From contig NZ_JAPIVT010000008.1 in the NCBI RefSeq assembly GCF_026239735.1, positions 62,001 through 126,000 on the forward strand: DNA of 64,000 nucleotides. Reading direction: 5' to 3'. Of this stretch, positions 37,850 to 47,290 are shown one piece after another. The stretch's first letter is position 1; every line of letters begins with the position of its first letter. The notes under the pieces were generated by a model. It had not been told where the DNA came from, did no database searches, and was given only the letters and a program-made list of their open reading frames with translations. The DNA comes from Pedobacter sp. MC2016-05. Its GTDB lineage: Bacteria; Bacteroidota; Bacteroidia; Sphingobacteriales; Sphingobacteriaceae. The translations under genes and the position numbers were made by a program.

Positions 37850-38659
37850 TTATACACGTGGGCCATTCATAGCCGATAACATATTGCCATAAATCGAATT
37901 AAGCGATGCCAGGTTCTTCGCTAACTTATTCACTTCTTCTTTAAACTGTTTCGAATCTTCCATCGATTCGTTAAAGTTTTGCATAGTTAAAGATAAGTTC
38001 GAATAGAATTTATTCATCGATTTTAAATGTGCGCTTGAATCCTGTAGTTCCAATTCATACACTGCATTTAAAGCAGATAAGTTTTTAGCCAAGTTGTTAA
38101 CCTGATCGTGATAAGCTTGAGAATCCACATTGCTCTCACCCATTGCTTTTAAGTTAGCTGTGGCTTTTTCAAAAGATGCGCTTAAATTATCAAAACCAGC
38201 AGACGCTGTTTTTACTTTGCTTGTAAATTCGTTTGTAGCAGTTGATGCATCAGCAACATTTGAAATCGTTGCAACTTTATCACCAAATGTGCGCAAACCA
38301 GAACCTAAACTCTCTATCAATTCCGGTCCAATTTTAGCCTCTGATAACATTTTATCGAATGCTGCTGTATTTCCTGCTGAAACAGGTGCCGCAACCGATC
38401 TTGCAGAAGCTGTTGGCAATTCACCTTTAAAATCTTCTCTTAATTCTGGATAAACCCTCTCCCATGCTGGTTCTGGTTCTGGTGGGAAAAACCCTGTTAG
38501 AAAGAATAATATTGCTTCTACGCCTAGACCTATACCAATCATATAGTTACCCACGATACCGCCAATGTGAAGAATTTTAAATAATGCTCCTACAATTACG
38601 ATACTTGCTCCCCATGAAATTGCTACGTGTAACCAGCCTGGTTGTTTCTTTGCTGCCAT
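37850..38659 (-). CDS. gldL: Gliding motility / type IX secretion motor protein GldL (PorL)
   Basis: Inner-membrane partner of GldM. Two N-terminal helices (HVAISWGASIVIVGALFKILH and YMIGIGLGVEAILFFLTGF) with the membrane Glu thought to carry protons, then a long cytoplasmic helical region with repeated N-L-A-L/N spacing. 269 aa. Pro-Glu-rich stretch PPEPEPAWERVYPEL follows the second helix, as in other GldL. Confidence 0.95.
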   Translation of the reverse strand: MAAKKQPGWLHVAISWGASIVIVGALFKILHIGGIVGNYMIGIGLGVEAILFFLTGFFPPEPEPAWERVYPELREDFKGELPTASARSVAAPVSAGNTAAFDKMLSEAKIGPELIESLGSGLRTFGDKVATISNVADASTATNEFTSKVKTASAGFDNLSASFEKATANLKAMGESNVDSQAYHDQVNNLAKNLSALNAVYELELQDSSAHLKSMNKFYSNLSLTMQNFNESMEDSKQFKEEVNKLAKNLASLNSIYGNMLSAMNGPRV

Positions 38660-38704
38660 AAAATTTTGATGTTTTTCTTAGTTTTTAGTTGTTTGGTTTG
38701 TTTT

Positions 38705-40030
38705 TTAATTTCTTAAATCAGTTCCTGGGTAAGAGGAAACGCATCTAAAGCCAATATATGATCTTTGTGTATCCTGATATTCATATGTTGAAACTGCATT
38801 TTGAAGGAAATATCCTGTATCCTTCCAAGAGCCACCTTTAATGATTTTACGTTTTTTATACTTGCTATCTCCAGCATTTGCATCGTAAGTAAAGTTTGGA
38901 CTTAAATCATGTAATAATGGGGCTGCACCTTTATTATAAGCAGTAATTGTCCACTCAGAGACGTTCCCGGCCATGTTATACAAACCGTAATCGTTAGGAA
39001 AGTATGATCTTACACCAACCGTATAAATACCACCATCGCTAGAATAATCTCCGCGGCCAGGCTTAAAGTTAGCTTGTAAGCACCCTTTTGTATTTCTGAT
39101 GTATGGGCCTCCCCAAGGATATTTTGTTTTGGTATTACCACCTCTGGCTGCATATTCAAACTCGGTTTCCGCTGGTAATCTGTAATCAGATCGCGAGCCT
39201 ACAGGCATTCTCCTTGCCTGCGCAACACCATCATATAATCTTGTTCTCCACTGACCGAATGCTTTTGCCTGCTCCCAACTTACTCCCACCACAGGATAGT
39301 CATCATAAGAAGGGTGGCTATAGTAAGCACGAACCATTGGATCATTCATCGAGTATGAGTAATCTGTTTTCCAAACCATTGTATCAGGATAGATAGCAAT
39401 GGTATAACGATCTATATAATCCTGACGTTTGCTATTCGGATTTTTATGTCCTAAAGCCGCTTTATCCATGTTAAGCTCCGCATACGAATACTCCAATTTG
39501 CGTACATCTATTTCCTTTTTTCCTGGTAAGGCATCTAATCCTGAATAGTACATGCCGTCCAATTGACTAACTTGAGCACCACTGGCACCTTTCCCTTTGT
39601 TCCGCCAAATATTTACACCATTGTTGCCTACTTTTTTCCAATCGATGTATTTTTCACCACCGAGTGCATTAGCTGCGTTTCCTTTTGGAGTAATCATAAA
39701 CTGCTGTGGATTACCCATCATGGCAATTGCAATCGAATCTCTAACCCAATTGGTAAACTGACGATACTCAGCGTTTGAAATTTCAGTTTGATCCATAAAA
39801 AAGGCAGGAATAGTAGTCATCCTACTAGGACCATTCTGCGAGAAAGTAATATCTTCATCGGATCCGCCGAGTGGTGTATGCCCTGGCGGGATGTAAACCA
39901 TACCCAAAGGGATTCTGTTGTTTTTGAATTTCCGGTTATAAGCCCCCACTAGCTCGCCCTGACCCCCATGGCCACAACTTGCTAGCAAAACAGTTATACC
40001 CGCAATAGCTAGAAGGTAGATTTTCTTCAT
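38705..40030 (-). CDS. gldK: Gliding motility / type IX secretion lipoprotein GldK (PorK)
   Basis: Outer-membrane lipoprotein of the T9SS ring with a formylglycine-generating-enzyme (SUMF1)-like fold. I start at ATG 40030 (MKKIYLLAIAGITVLLASCG), which gives a clean lipobox with Cys19; the longer frame to 40102 would hide the signal. FGE-type segments: PVGVSWEQAKAFGQWRTRL, RLPAETEFEYAARGG, GLYNMAGNVSEW and SYIGFRCV. First gene of porK-L-M-N, separated from hemD by a terminator. Confidence 0.94.
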   Translation of the reverse strand: MKKIYLLAIAGITVLLASCGHGGQGELVGAYNRKFKNNRIPLGMVYIPPGHTPLGGSDEDITFSQNGPSRMTTIPAFFMDQTEISNAEYRQFTNWVRDSIAIAMMGNPQQFMITPKGNAANALGGEKYIDWKKVGNNGVNIWRNKGKGASGAQVSQLDGMYYSGLDALPGKKEIDVRKLEYSYAELNMDKAALGHKNPNSKRQDYIDRYTIAIYPDTMVWKTDYSYSMNDPMVRAYYSHPSYDDYPVVGVSWEQAKAFGQWRTRLYDGVAQARRMPVGSRSDYRLPAETEFEYAARGGNTKTKYPWGGPYIRNTKGCLQANFKPGRGDYSSDGGIYTVGVRSYFPNDYGLYNMAGNVSEWTITAYNKGAAPLLHDLSPNFTYDANAGDSKYKKRKIIKGGSWKDTGYFLQNAVSTYEYQDTQRSYIGFRCVSSYPGTDLRN

Positions 40031-40178
40031 ATTTTTTATAATGTGCCAAGCACGATTAGGAGCAATTTTATCAAAAATCATCGAAATAATCAACAATTGC
40101 AAATATTTTTAGTTAAATCGTTTGTTTAAAACAAATTGGGCTAGTTAAACCCTGTTTGCCTAATTGTTTGTTACAAAT

Positions 40179-40217
40179 AAAAGCGTAACCCTGTTATAAC
40201 AGCAAAGTTACGCTTTT
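40179..40217 (-). terminator. Terminator after the hemD-like gene
   Basis: 11-bp stem (40179-40189, 40207-40217); the 17-nt loop itself contains the palindrome CTGTTATAACAG. A U-run follows on the minus strand. It separates hemD from porK. Confidence 0.8.
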
Positions 40218-40250
40218 ATTGTGTTGACTAAGAATAGATTGTCGAGTGTA

Positions 40251-41021
40251 TTATTTATTAGATACTTTAATATAATTTTCAATGGCCATTGTCATTGAGG
40301 GAACACCTGGGGTTGGCGCTGCAATATCAACAGTCAGATCCATATCAGTACACGCTTTACTTGTATTTACGCCAAAGGCAGCAATACGGGTATTATTCTG
40401 TTTAAAATCAGGGAAATTTTTGAATAGCGATTGAATACTAGATGGGCTGAAAAAGGCGATTACATCATAAAAAACTTCGGCAAGATCAGATAAATCACTA
40501 ACTACGGTTCTAAAAAGCACAGCAGGTGTAAAATTATAACCAGTCTTTTCCAAAAACTTCATGGTATCTTCTGTTGCTACATCAGAACAAGGGTATAAAA
40601 ACTTTTCGTTCGCGTGTTTTTTTAGCACTTCAGCCAAATCTGCAGCGGTTTGTTTACCAAAGAAAATCTTACGCTTTCTGTACTGAATGTATTTCTGAAG
40701 ATACAAGGCGATGGTTTCAGACAAGCAAAAATATTTCAATTCTGCAGGAACATCATAACGCATTTCTTCACAAATTCTGAAAAAATGATCGGCAGCATTC
40801 CTACTGGTAAAAATAACAGCCGTAAAATCGGCTAGGTTAATTTTGTCTTTTCTAAAGTCTCTTGCTGGCACTCCTTCAACATGAATGAACGACCTAAAGT
40901 CAACCTTTAAATTGTGCTTTTTGGCCAAATCGTAGTAAGGAGATTTTTCTGTTTCAGGTTTTGGTAAAGTAACCAAAATACTTTTCACTTTGCGAATTCT
41001 GGAGTCGTTCTTTTCTTGCAT
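40251..41021 (-). CDS. hemD: Uroporphyrinogen-III synthase family protein
   Basis: 256 aa of the HemD fold, which closes the tetrapyrrole ring in haem synthesis. Segments ILVTLPKPETEKSPYYDLAKKH, FTAVIFTSRNAADHFF, and DVIAFFSPSSIQSLFKNF with IAAFGVNTSKACTDM match the family's two-domain pattern. Sequence conservation in this family is low, so identity rests on the pattern. It follows the DUF4271 gene by 14 bp, a pairing I recall next to porK in related genomes. Confidence 0.85.
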   Translation of the reverse strand: MQEKNDSRIRKVKSILVTLPKPETEKSPYYDLAKKHNLKVDFRSFIHVEGVPARDFRKDKINLADFTAVIFTSRNAADHFFRICEEMRYDVPAELKYFCLSETIALYLQKYIQYRKRKIFFGKQTAADLAEVLKKHANEKFLYPCSDVATEDTMKFLEKTGYNFTPAVLFRTVVSDLSDLAEVFYDVIAFFSPSSIQSLFKNFPDFKQNNTRIAAFGVNTSKACTDMDLTVDIAAPTPGVPSMTMAIENYIKVSNK

Positions 41022-41035
41022 TTTCCTTTTTCCTG

Positions 41036-42013
41036 CTACAATCCTATCGTTTTAATTAGTATTAAAATAGGACATATTTCGAGGGCGCAAAAGTACAAAA
41101 ATAAATGCATTTTGGAAAACTTATTGTTAGAAAGTATAGTAACCCCAGCCCTAAGCAATTGAAACGCAAAAATTACCCCTAACAATAAGACCGCCAATAT
41201 GATATATACTTCTCCATATTTTAAAGGTGATAAAGCAAACGATACCACTAAAGGGATAAACAGCAGCGAGGCGTTAAAGTAACTAAGATACAATATGGAG
41301 ATGTACTCACCTACGGGTTTTTGAACATTAAATAAAAATCCCAAAAACCTTAACACGACTAATTTTAAGGCATAGAACAGTATAATCGTGATCGAAATCG
41401 TGAAGAAAAACTTAAATCCATCCTTCGCTTGATACATATCTCTCCACTGGGCAACCAAAAAGAAAAACATTCCAAAAACGAAACCAAACTGAACAAATAA
41501 AAGCAGAAATGGCCATGAACTGAAAAGGTTATCTTCTTTGTTGATATTATTTAAAATCCGGTTACTAAAAAATGATTGTACAATTGCCGAGAGCTGTTTA
41601 GAAAAGGCGTTTTTCAAAATCGCAAAAATCACCAGCATCGCAAATATAAAACCAAGTAAGCCTACGTTACCTTTTGGAATTTGCGAGCCCAGTTGGTATG
41701 GATTTGCTTTTCGCTTAAGGTGTGCATATTTTTTCTGCCAGGCAATTATATCGAGTGATGGGAAGAGAAAATCCTTTTCAACACTATCTAGAAGGATGGT
41801 TTTGTCTAATAAACTATCGGGCAGCACCCAGGTATGTTTAACAATGGAGTCGGTAACAAATTTTTGCCGGGCAAGTGCAGCCGAATCCAAACGGTATCTC
41901 CTGAATTGATATTTCACCACCGCTGTTGAATCGGTATTCGCGGAAATCTGCTGTGCGACCAAGAAGTTGGATGACAACAAAAAAGCGAATAAAACGACAA
42001 TGAACTTTGGCAT
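41036..42013 (-). CDS. DUF4271 multi-pass membrane protein
   Basis: 325 aa: signal-like N-terminus (MPKFIVVLFAFLLSSNFLVAQ), a polar stretch to about residue 115, then about six membrane helices. The DUF4271 family is restricted to Bacteroidetes and of unknown function. It is co-oriented with hemD and close to the T9SS genes. A -7 box stands 24 bp upstream of the ATG. Confidence 0.85.
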   Translation of the reverse strand: MPKFIVVLFAFLLSSNFLVAQQISANTDSTAVVKYQFRRYRLDSAALARQKFVTDSIVKHTWVLPDSLLDKTILLDSVEKDFLFPSLDIIAWQKKYAHLKRKANPYQLGSQIPKGNVGLLGFIFAMLVIFAILKNAFSKQLSAIVQSFFSNRILNNINKEDNLFSSWPFLLLFVQFGFVFGMFFFLVAQWRDMYQAKDGFKFFFTISITIILFYALKLVVLRFLGFLFNVQKPVGEYISILYLSYFNASLLFIPLVVSFALSPLKYGEVYIILAVLLLGVIFAFQLLRAGVTILSNNKFSKMHLFLYFCALEICPILILIKTIGL

Positions 42014-42036
42014 GCTGCAAATAAAAATTAAGAAAG

Positions 42037-42044
42037 CAAAAGTA
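42037..42044 (-). promoter_or_regulatory. -7 box (TACTTTTG) for the DUF4271-hemD unit
   Basis: Exact TAnnTTTG match on the minus strand. Confidence 0.5.
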
Positions 42045-42096
42045 ATCGATTAATCATTGTTTACCTAAAGAAAATAAATGGATATGGAATATGCTG

Positions 42097-42104
42097 TATC
42101 TTTG
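42097..42104 (+). promoter_or_regulatory. -7 box (TATCTTTG) for hemW
   Basis: Exact TAnnTTTG match ending 6 bp before the ATG at 42111. It excludes the earlier in-frame ATG at 42078. Confidence 0.5.
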
Positions 42105-42110
42105 TGGTCA

Positions 42111-43238
42111 ATGTCCGGTATCTATATTCATATTCCTTTCTGTAAAAAAGCTTGCCACTATTGCGATTTTCATTTCAGTACCTCATTAAAATATGCCGAT
42201 GAAATGGTTGAATCCATTTGCAAGGAAATCAAAATGAAAAGGGATAGGATTTCGGGGCAAGTTGGAAGCATTTATTTTGGAGGTGGAACACCTTCCATAT
42301 TATCGCAAGCCGCTTTGCAGAAAATATTTGATACCATTAACCATACTTTTTCTGTTGATACCGATGCTGAAATTACCATTGAAACCAACCCTGATGATTT
42401 AACTTCTCAAAAATTAAAGGAGTTAAAACAGCTACCTGTTAACCGGTTTAGCGTTGGGGTACAATCTTTTTACAATGAAGATTTAATCTGGATGAACCGG
42501 GCGCATAATGCTGATGAAGCCGAAAATTGTATAAAGAGAAGTCAGGATGCTGGTTTTGAAAATTTGACTCTCGATCTAATTTATGGTTATCCGCTTTTAA
42601 CAGATGCAAAGTGGTTAAGCAATATTAACAGAGCAATTGAGTTAGCTGTGCCACACCTTTCTGCCTACGCTTTAACTGTTGAGCCGAGAACAGCTTTGGC
42701 CCATGCCATAAAAAACAAGCAGCAAACTCCAGTGAGCGATGGCCAAAGTGCTGCCCAGTTTGTAATTTTGATGGAAAAGTTACTGGCTTCGGGCTTCGAT
42801 CACTATGAAATATCAAATTTTGCTAAGCCAGATCGTTATGCCGTTCATAATACCAATTACTGGAAGGGCGTAAATTATATTGGTATTGGCCCATCGGCAC
42901 ATGGTTTTGATGGACAAAACAGGTATATGAATCCGGCAAACAATGCACTTTACCTGGAGACAATTGAAAGCAATAAACTGCCAGAAGTTATAGAGCTGCT
43001 TAGCGTGAATGACAGATTCAACGAATATATCATGACATCATTAAGAACAATGTGGGGAACGGACTTGCAAAAAATAAATGATGATTTTGGAAAGGATTTT
43101 CTGGAACAAACCAAGCACAATATTTTAGGTTTAAATGATAAGGACTGGCTTACCTACGATGGGGATAAAGTAAAGTTGAGCGAACAAGGAAAGTTATTTG
43201 CAGATCATATTGCATCGGAGTTGTTCATAATAGAATAG
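42111..43238 (+). CDS. hemW: Radical SAM haem chaperone HemW (formerly coproporphyrinogen oxidase-like)
   Basis: Binds haem and a [4Fe-4S] cluster; HemN-like. The start at 42111 gives MSGIYIHIPFC, the normal N-terminus, with the radical SAM cysteines Cys11, Cys15 and Cys18 (CKKACHYC). The extra Cys found in true HemN (CxxxCxxCxC) is replaced by Asp-Phe (CDF), which indicates HemW rather than the oxidase. GGGTPS and the ETNPDD segment follow. 375 aa. Confidence 0.93.
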   Translation: MSGIYIHIPFCKKACHYCDFHFSTSLKYADEMVESICKEIKMKRDRISGQVGSIYFGGGTPSILSQAALQKIFDTINHTFSVDTDAEITIETNPDDLTSQKLKELKQLPVNRFSVGVQSFYNEDLIWMNRAHNADEAENCIKRSQDAGFENLTLDLIYGYPLLTDAKWLSNINRAIELAVPHLSAYALTVEPRTALAHAIKNKQQTPVSDGQSAAQFVILMEKLLASGFDHYEISNFAKPDRYAVHNTNYWKGVNYIGIGPSAHGFDGQNRYMNPANNALYLETIESNKLPEVIELLSVNDRFNEYIMTSLRTMWGTDLQKINDDFGKDFLEQTKHNILGLNDKDWLTYDGDKVKLSEQGKLFADHIASELFIIE

Positions 43239-43243
43239 AAAAT

Positions 43244-43310
43244 AGTGAATGTTTGAATTTTGAAGGAGTGAATTTTATATTTTATTCAATCCCCCACTCA
43301 TTCAATAATT
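43244..43310. repeat. Degenerate TGAA/TTCA hairpin repeat
   Basis: TGAA at 43246, 43254, 43261, 43269 and TTCA at 43285 and 43301 around a central T-rich and C-rich stretch. The plan is like the heptamer elements but the period varies between 7 and 8. Confidence 0.4.
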
Positions 43311-43318
43311 AAAATAGT

Positions 43319-44101
43319 ATGTCGAAAATTGTTTGGATAACAGGTGCATCTTCAGGAATTGGAGAAGCCTTGGTTTACGAGTATTTTAAAGTTGGAGATA
43401 AACTGATCATTTCGGGTCGCAACCGTGATGAGTTGTTTCGAGTAAAGGGAAACTGCCAAAATTCATTTAATGTACATGTTTTACCTTTCGACTTAAGCGA
43501 AACTTCAGAATTAGATAGCAAGGCGAAAGATGCCATTAAAATTTTTGGCAAAATTGATTTACTCATCAACAGCGGTGGTGTAAGTCAGCGGAGCCTGGCT
43601 TTGGAAACCGACATAAAAACTGAGCAACAAATTATGAACACCAATTTTTGGGGAACTGTTGTTTTAAGCAAGGCAGTTTTACCAACAATGATAGCAAACG
43701 GCGGCGGCCAAATCGTTGTGGTCAGCAGTCTGGTTGGAAAATTTGGAACGAAGTTAAGGTCAGCGTATTCCGCTTCCAAACATGCTTTACATGGCTATTT
43801 TGATTCTCTTCGATCGGAAGTGTTTGACAAAAACATAGATGTTATTATCATTTGCCCTGGATTTATTAAAACGAATGTGACATACAATGCCTTAACAGGA
43901 GATGGGAAACCATTGAATACCATGGGTGATGCACATGATAAAGCCATGTCTCCAGCCGAATGCGCCAAACAGATGATAAAAGCTATTCAAGCAAAAAAAG
44001 AAGAGGTTTACATTGGAGGAAAAGAAACGAAAGCGGTTTGGCTGAAACGTTTCTTTCCAAAGGTTTTCTCTAAAAAAGTTCGTACAGCGACCGTGATCTA
44101 A
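43319..44101 (+). CDS. Short-chain dehydrogenase/reductase
   Basis: 260-residue classical SDR. Cofactor motif TGASSGIG (residues 6-13), NSGG in place of NAGG, catalytic Ser in VVVSSLVG and Tyr150/Lys154 in YSASK. The IICPGFIKTNV segment follows. The substrate is unknown; a DHRS7-like or unspecific lipid/ketone reductase is the nearest guess. The last third is basic. Monocistronic. Confidence 0.88.
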   Translation: MSKIVWITGASSGIGEALVYEYFKVGDKLIISGRNRDELFRVKGNCQNSFNVHVLPFDLSETSELDSKAKDAIKIFGKIDLLINSGGVSQRSLALETDIKTEQQIMNTNFWGTVVLSKAVLPTMIANGGGQIVVVSSLVGKFGTKLRSAYSASKHALHGYFDSLRSEVFDKNIDVIIICPGFIKTNVTYNALTGDGKPLNTMGDAHDKAMSPAECAKQMIKAIQAKKEEVYIGGKETKAVWLKRFFPKVFSKKVRTATVI

Positions 44102-44621
44102 TTGGTAGAATATCATTGGAAAGTGATCAAGGCTATTTTCAAGTATAAATCTTTCAGTTTTTACTTGAAATAATACTTAAAATGAAATCGCCGAATGCGA
44201 CGCAACTATTTAAACCATAAATTGGACTAAGCATTTAGCTGGAAAGCGACGAACTGCACTTTTCCCTCATAATCAGCGGATAATACTACCCAAACAAATC
44301 TAATTCCGCCATCGATTGAAAGATTTATGGCGGAATTAACTTTTGCCTTTTTTGGTATGATAAAATCAAGTCATATCGTATCCATTTCCATTGGCAATAC
44401 AAATCAAGAAGACGCCATTTTGTTTAGCTAAGTTTTCGGTTAATTTCATCAGATAGCTACTTAGCCTAAAATACCTCAATCATCTTGTTACTTTTATGTC
44501 AGCAGGATTTCAAGTTTTAGCGATTATACACATTGAACCTACTAAGTGATTAATTTCGCCTCATTAACTAAGCGAAAAGCTAAGCTTGGATAGACATTAA
44601 TTTGGCATTATACAACTGAAC
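44102..44621. other. Intergenic region without recognisable gene
   Basis: About 520 bp with no plausible ORF on either strand. It contains one perfect 12-bp hairpin (44301-44312 with 44327-44338, core ATTCCGCCAT) followed by a T-rich stretch at 44341-44355, which could be a terminator or RNA element. The rest is A/T-rich sequence. Confidence 0.5.
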
Positions 44622-45407
44622 ATGCATCCCAATATTCTAAAAATCCAAAATAACATAGCGCCTTTGAGGCAGCAAATTATTAATCACAAAGTTTATTCTG
44701 TAATAAGCGACCTGGAAGATCTTCAAACCTTCATGGAACACCACATTTATGCAGTTTGGGATTTCATGTCGCTGCTTAAAGCATTACAAATAAATTTAAC
44801 CTGTACAACTCTACCTTGGTTTCCTGTTGGAGATGCCCTTACCAGGCAACTGATCAACGAAATAGTTGCCGGTGAAGAAAGTGATGTAGGTGCAGATGGA
44901 GAAATCAAAAGTCATTTCGAGCTATACCTGGAAGCGATGGTTCAATGTGGTGCAAATGTTAAGCCCATCAATCAATTTCTGTTGTCTTTACAGAAAGGCC
45001 GTGATTTCGACATGGCTTTTGAGTTGGCTCAAGTTCCGCCTTCAGCAAGAGCTTTTGTTGATTCGACGTTTAAGACAATAAAGAGTGGAAAAGCCCACCT
45101 TCAGGCCGCTAGTTTTACTTTTGGCCGTGAAGATCTAATCCCAAATATGTTCTTTAGTATGGTTAACGATTTGAATAGCAATCAACCAGACCAGGTTTCT
45201 ATTTTCAAATATTATCTAGAACGCCACATCGAAGTTGATGGAGATCATCATAGTCATTTAGCATTAGCTATGACAGAAAAACTTTGCGAGAAAAACGAAA
45301 GTTTTTGGGCAGAAGCAGAAGAGGCAACGATAGAAGCCCTGCAAAAAAGAATTGATTTATGGGATGCCGCTTATGCAGAAATTGTGGGCAGAAAAGTTTT
45401 GGCTTAG
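44622..45407 (+). CDS. DUF3050 domain protein (haem-oxygenase-like fold)
   Basis: 261 aa, mostly helical. The histidine-rich helices EHHIYAVWDFMSLLK (about residues 38-52) and YLERHIEVDGDHHSHLA (about 196-212), with Glu residues nearby, suggest a helical metal- or diiron-binding site as in the TENA/haem oxygenase-like superfamily to which I believe DUF3050 belongs. No biochemical role known to me. It precedes a JmjC-like oxygenase gene, another metal oxygenase type, but 130 bp lies between. Confidence 0.82.
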   Translation: MHPNILKIQNNIAPLRQQIINHKVYSVISDLEDLQTFMEHHIYAVWDFMSLLKALQINLTCTTLPWFPVGDALTRQLINEIVAGEESDVGADGEIKSHFELYLEAMVQCGANVKPINQFLLSLQKGRDFDMAFELAQVPPSARAFVDSTFKTIKSGKAHLQAASFTFGREDLIPNMFFSMVNDLNSNQPDQVSIFKYYLERHIEVDGDHHSHLALAMTEKLCEKNESFWAEAEEATIEALQKRIDLWDAAYAEIVGRKVLA

Positions 45408-45538
45408 CGTTAACAAAACATCAAGCTAATGCTAATTCTGAATTAAGTAAATTGCGTCACATTTGATTAGAGATATATTATTTGTAAAATAAAATTTACA
45501 CATTTGTTGTTCGGCAACAAATAACCGATTTAAAACGC

Positions 45539-46420
45539 ATGAGTTTCATATTAAAACCTGTAGATATCGTCGAGAATATTACTCCCGAAGATTTCAAAAA
45601 AAATTATTTGAAAACAAAAAAACCATTGGTAATTAGGGGCTTAACAAAAGATTGGCCAGCTAGAGAAAAATGGACAACTGAATATTTAAAAGAGATTGGT
45701 GGCGACTTGGAAGTGCCTTTGTACGATAACTCAAAAGCAGATCCTTCTAAACCAATTAATGCAGCTACAGCACACATGAAATTCGGCGATTATTTGGATT
45801 TAATTAAACGCGAACCCACTGAATTGAGAATATTTTTCTTCAATTTATTTAAGAAAGTGCCAAGCTTAATTAACGATGTAAAAATACCAAAGGATTTAAT
45901 GGGTGGCTTTATTGAAAGTATGCCTGCCATGTTTTTTGGCGGCTCCAATTCAGTAACATTTTTACATTACGACATCGATTTACCGCACATTTTTCATACT
46001 CATTTTGGTGGAAGAAAACATATTGTACTTTTCGACAATAAATGGAAAGATAGATTGTATTGTCTTCCAAATGCCACTTATGCTTTGGAAGATTATGATG
46101 TAGCTAATCCAGATTTCGAAAAGTTTCCTGCTTTAAAAGGCGTGGAAGGCTACGAAGTGTTTTTAGAACATGGAGATACCTTATTTATGCCAACTGGAAT
46201 GTGGCATTGGATGAAATACCTTGATGGCTCATTCTCTTTAAGTTTACGTGCCTGGGATCAATCTGTTACGCGTAAAGTAGCAAGTGTTTGGAGTTTATTT
46301 ACCCATGGCGCCATTGATAGCTTGATTAAAATGACTTTTAAGGAAAAATATGCACATTGGAGAGAAAAGAAAGCTGTTAAAATTGCCGAAAAAGCAATGA
46401 GAAACGGTAATCCGAGATAA
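45539..46420 (+). CDS. Cupin-like (JmjC-type) Fe(II)/2-oxoglutarate oxygenase
   Basis: 293 aa of the Cupin_8/JmjC hydroxylase family. KKPLVIRGLTKDWPA opens the domain. The iron ligands are predicted as His143 and Asp145 (LHYDID) and His223 (MWHWM), which form the facial triad, with Lys in GGRKHIVLF a candidate for 2-oxoglutarate binding. Probably a protein or small-molecule hydroxylase; substrate unknown. A Rho-independent terminator follows. Confidence 0.87.
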   Translation: MSFILKPVDIVENITPEDFKKNYLKTKKPLVIRGLTKDWPAREKWTTEYLKEIGGDLEVPLYDNSKADPSKPINAATAHMKFGDYLDLIKREPTELRIFFFNLFKKVPSLINDVKIPKDLMGGFIESMPAMFFGGSNSVTFLHYDIDLPHIFHTHFGGRKHIVLFDNKWKDRLYCLPNATYALEDYDVANPDFEKFPALKGVEGYEVFLEHGDTLFMPTGMWHWMKYLDGSFSLSLRAWDQSVTRKVASVWSLFTHGAIDSLIKMTFKEKYAHWREKKAVKIAEKAMRNGNPR

Positions 46421-46470
46421 ATATAAATCTAAAGGGTCTTCGACAGAGAGTTCAAAAAAAGCGAATAAAT

Positions 46471-46503
46471 CGGGGCATCGGAAACGATAGTCCCGTTTTT
46501 TTT
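46471..46503 (+). terminator. Terminator after the JmjC-like gene
   Basis: Stem in two blocks: CGGGG/TCCCG (46471-46475, 46491-46495, one G.U) and ATCG/CGAT (46477-46480, 46485-46488) with a GAAA tetraloop, followed by eight T's. Confidence 0.85.
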
Positions 46504-46594
46504 GTTTCTGCTTTCGCAAAATCTTCATTTTCGCGAGGAAGAAAGATGAAAGCATTGCATAATCTTTATTAAATAAACGAATATCAGAATATTA

Positions 46595-47209
46595 ATGGAA
46601 CACGAAATACTTACCGAAAAACAGAAAATGCTGGCTGGCAAAGCCTACCAAGCCGGAGGGAAAGAATTATCGCAAGAAAGACTCAAAGCCCGTGAAATTG
46701 TTTATGAGTTTAATAACCTCGCTCCAAAATTTATTAAACAACGAAAAGAGTTGCTTAAAAGATTATTCGGTAAAACGGAAAAGATGTTTTACGTAGAGCC
46801 TCCTTTTCGCTGCGATTATGGTTACAATATCGAAATTGGCGATAATTTTTATGCTAACTTCAATTTAACTATTTTAGACTGCGCAAAAGTCAGCATTGGC
46901 AATAGCGTTTTTATTGCGCCAAATGTATCCATTTACACCGCCGGCCACCCGATACATGCACACCTACGCGATCAGGAATATGAATGGGCGCAAGAAGTGA
47001 CGATTGGCAACAGCGTTTGGATCGGAGGAAACGTGGTAATCAACCCAGGAGTAAAAATTGGTTCAAATGTGGTGATTGGTTCGGGCAGTATTGTTACGAG
47101 AGATATTCCGGACCATGTTTTTGCAGCAGGAAATCCTTGCAGGGTAATCCGCCACCTCACTGATGCAGACAAAGATTTTTACTACAAGGATTTCAAGTTA
47201 GAGTTGTAA
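46595..47209 (+). CDS. Maltose/galactoside O-acetyltransferase family protein
   Basis: 204 aa left-handed beta-helix acetyltransferase. N-terminal MLAGKAYQAGGKEL segment, hexapeptide turns through about residues 75-190, catalytic His in YTAGHPIHAH, and the end GNPCRVIRHL. Matches the Maa/LacA family, which transfers acetyl from acetyl-CoA to sugars. Isolated, so the acceptor is unknown. Confidence 0.92.
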   Translation: MEHEILTEKQKMLAGKAYQAGGKELSQERLKAREIVYEFNNLAPKFIKQRKELLKRLFGKTEKMFYVEPPFRCDYGYNIEIGDNFYANFNLTILDCAKVSIGNSVFIAPNVSIYTAGHPIHAHLRDQEYEWAQEVTIGNSVWIGGNVVINPGVKIGSNVVIGSGSIVTRDIPDHVFAAGNPCRVIRHLTDADKDFYYKDFKLEL

Positions 47210-47290
47210 TCCACTAGCTAAATATAGAGAGTGCCTCTGGCTTTATGGATTTTTACAACTATATTTCCGCTACGGTAATTTTCAGGAAAC

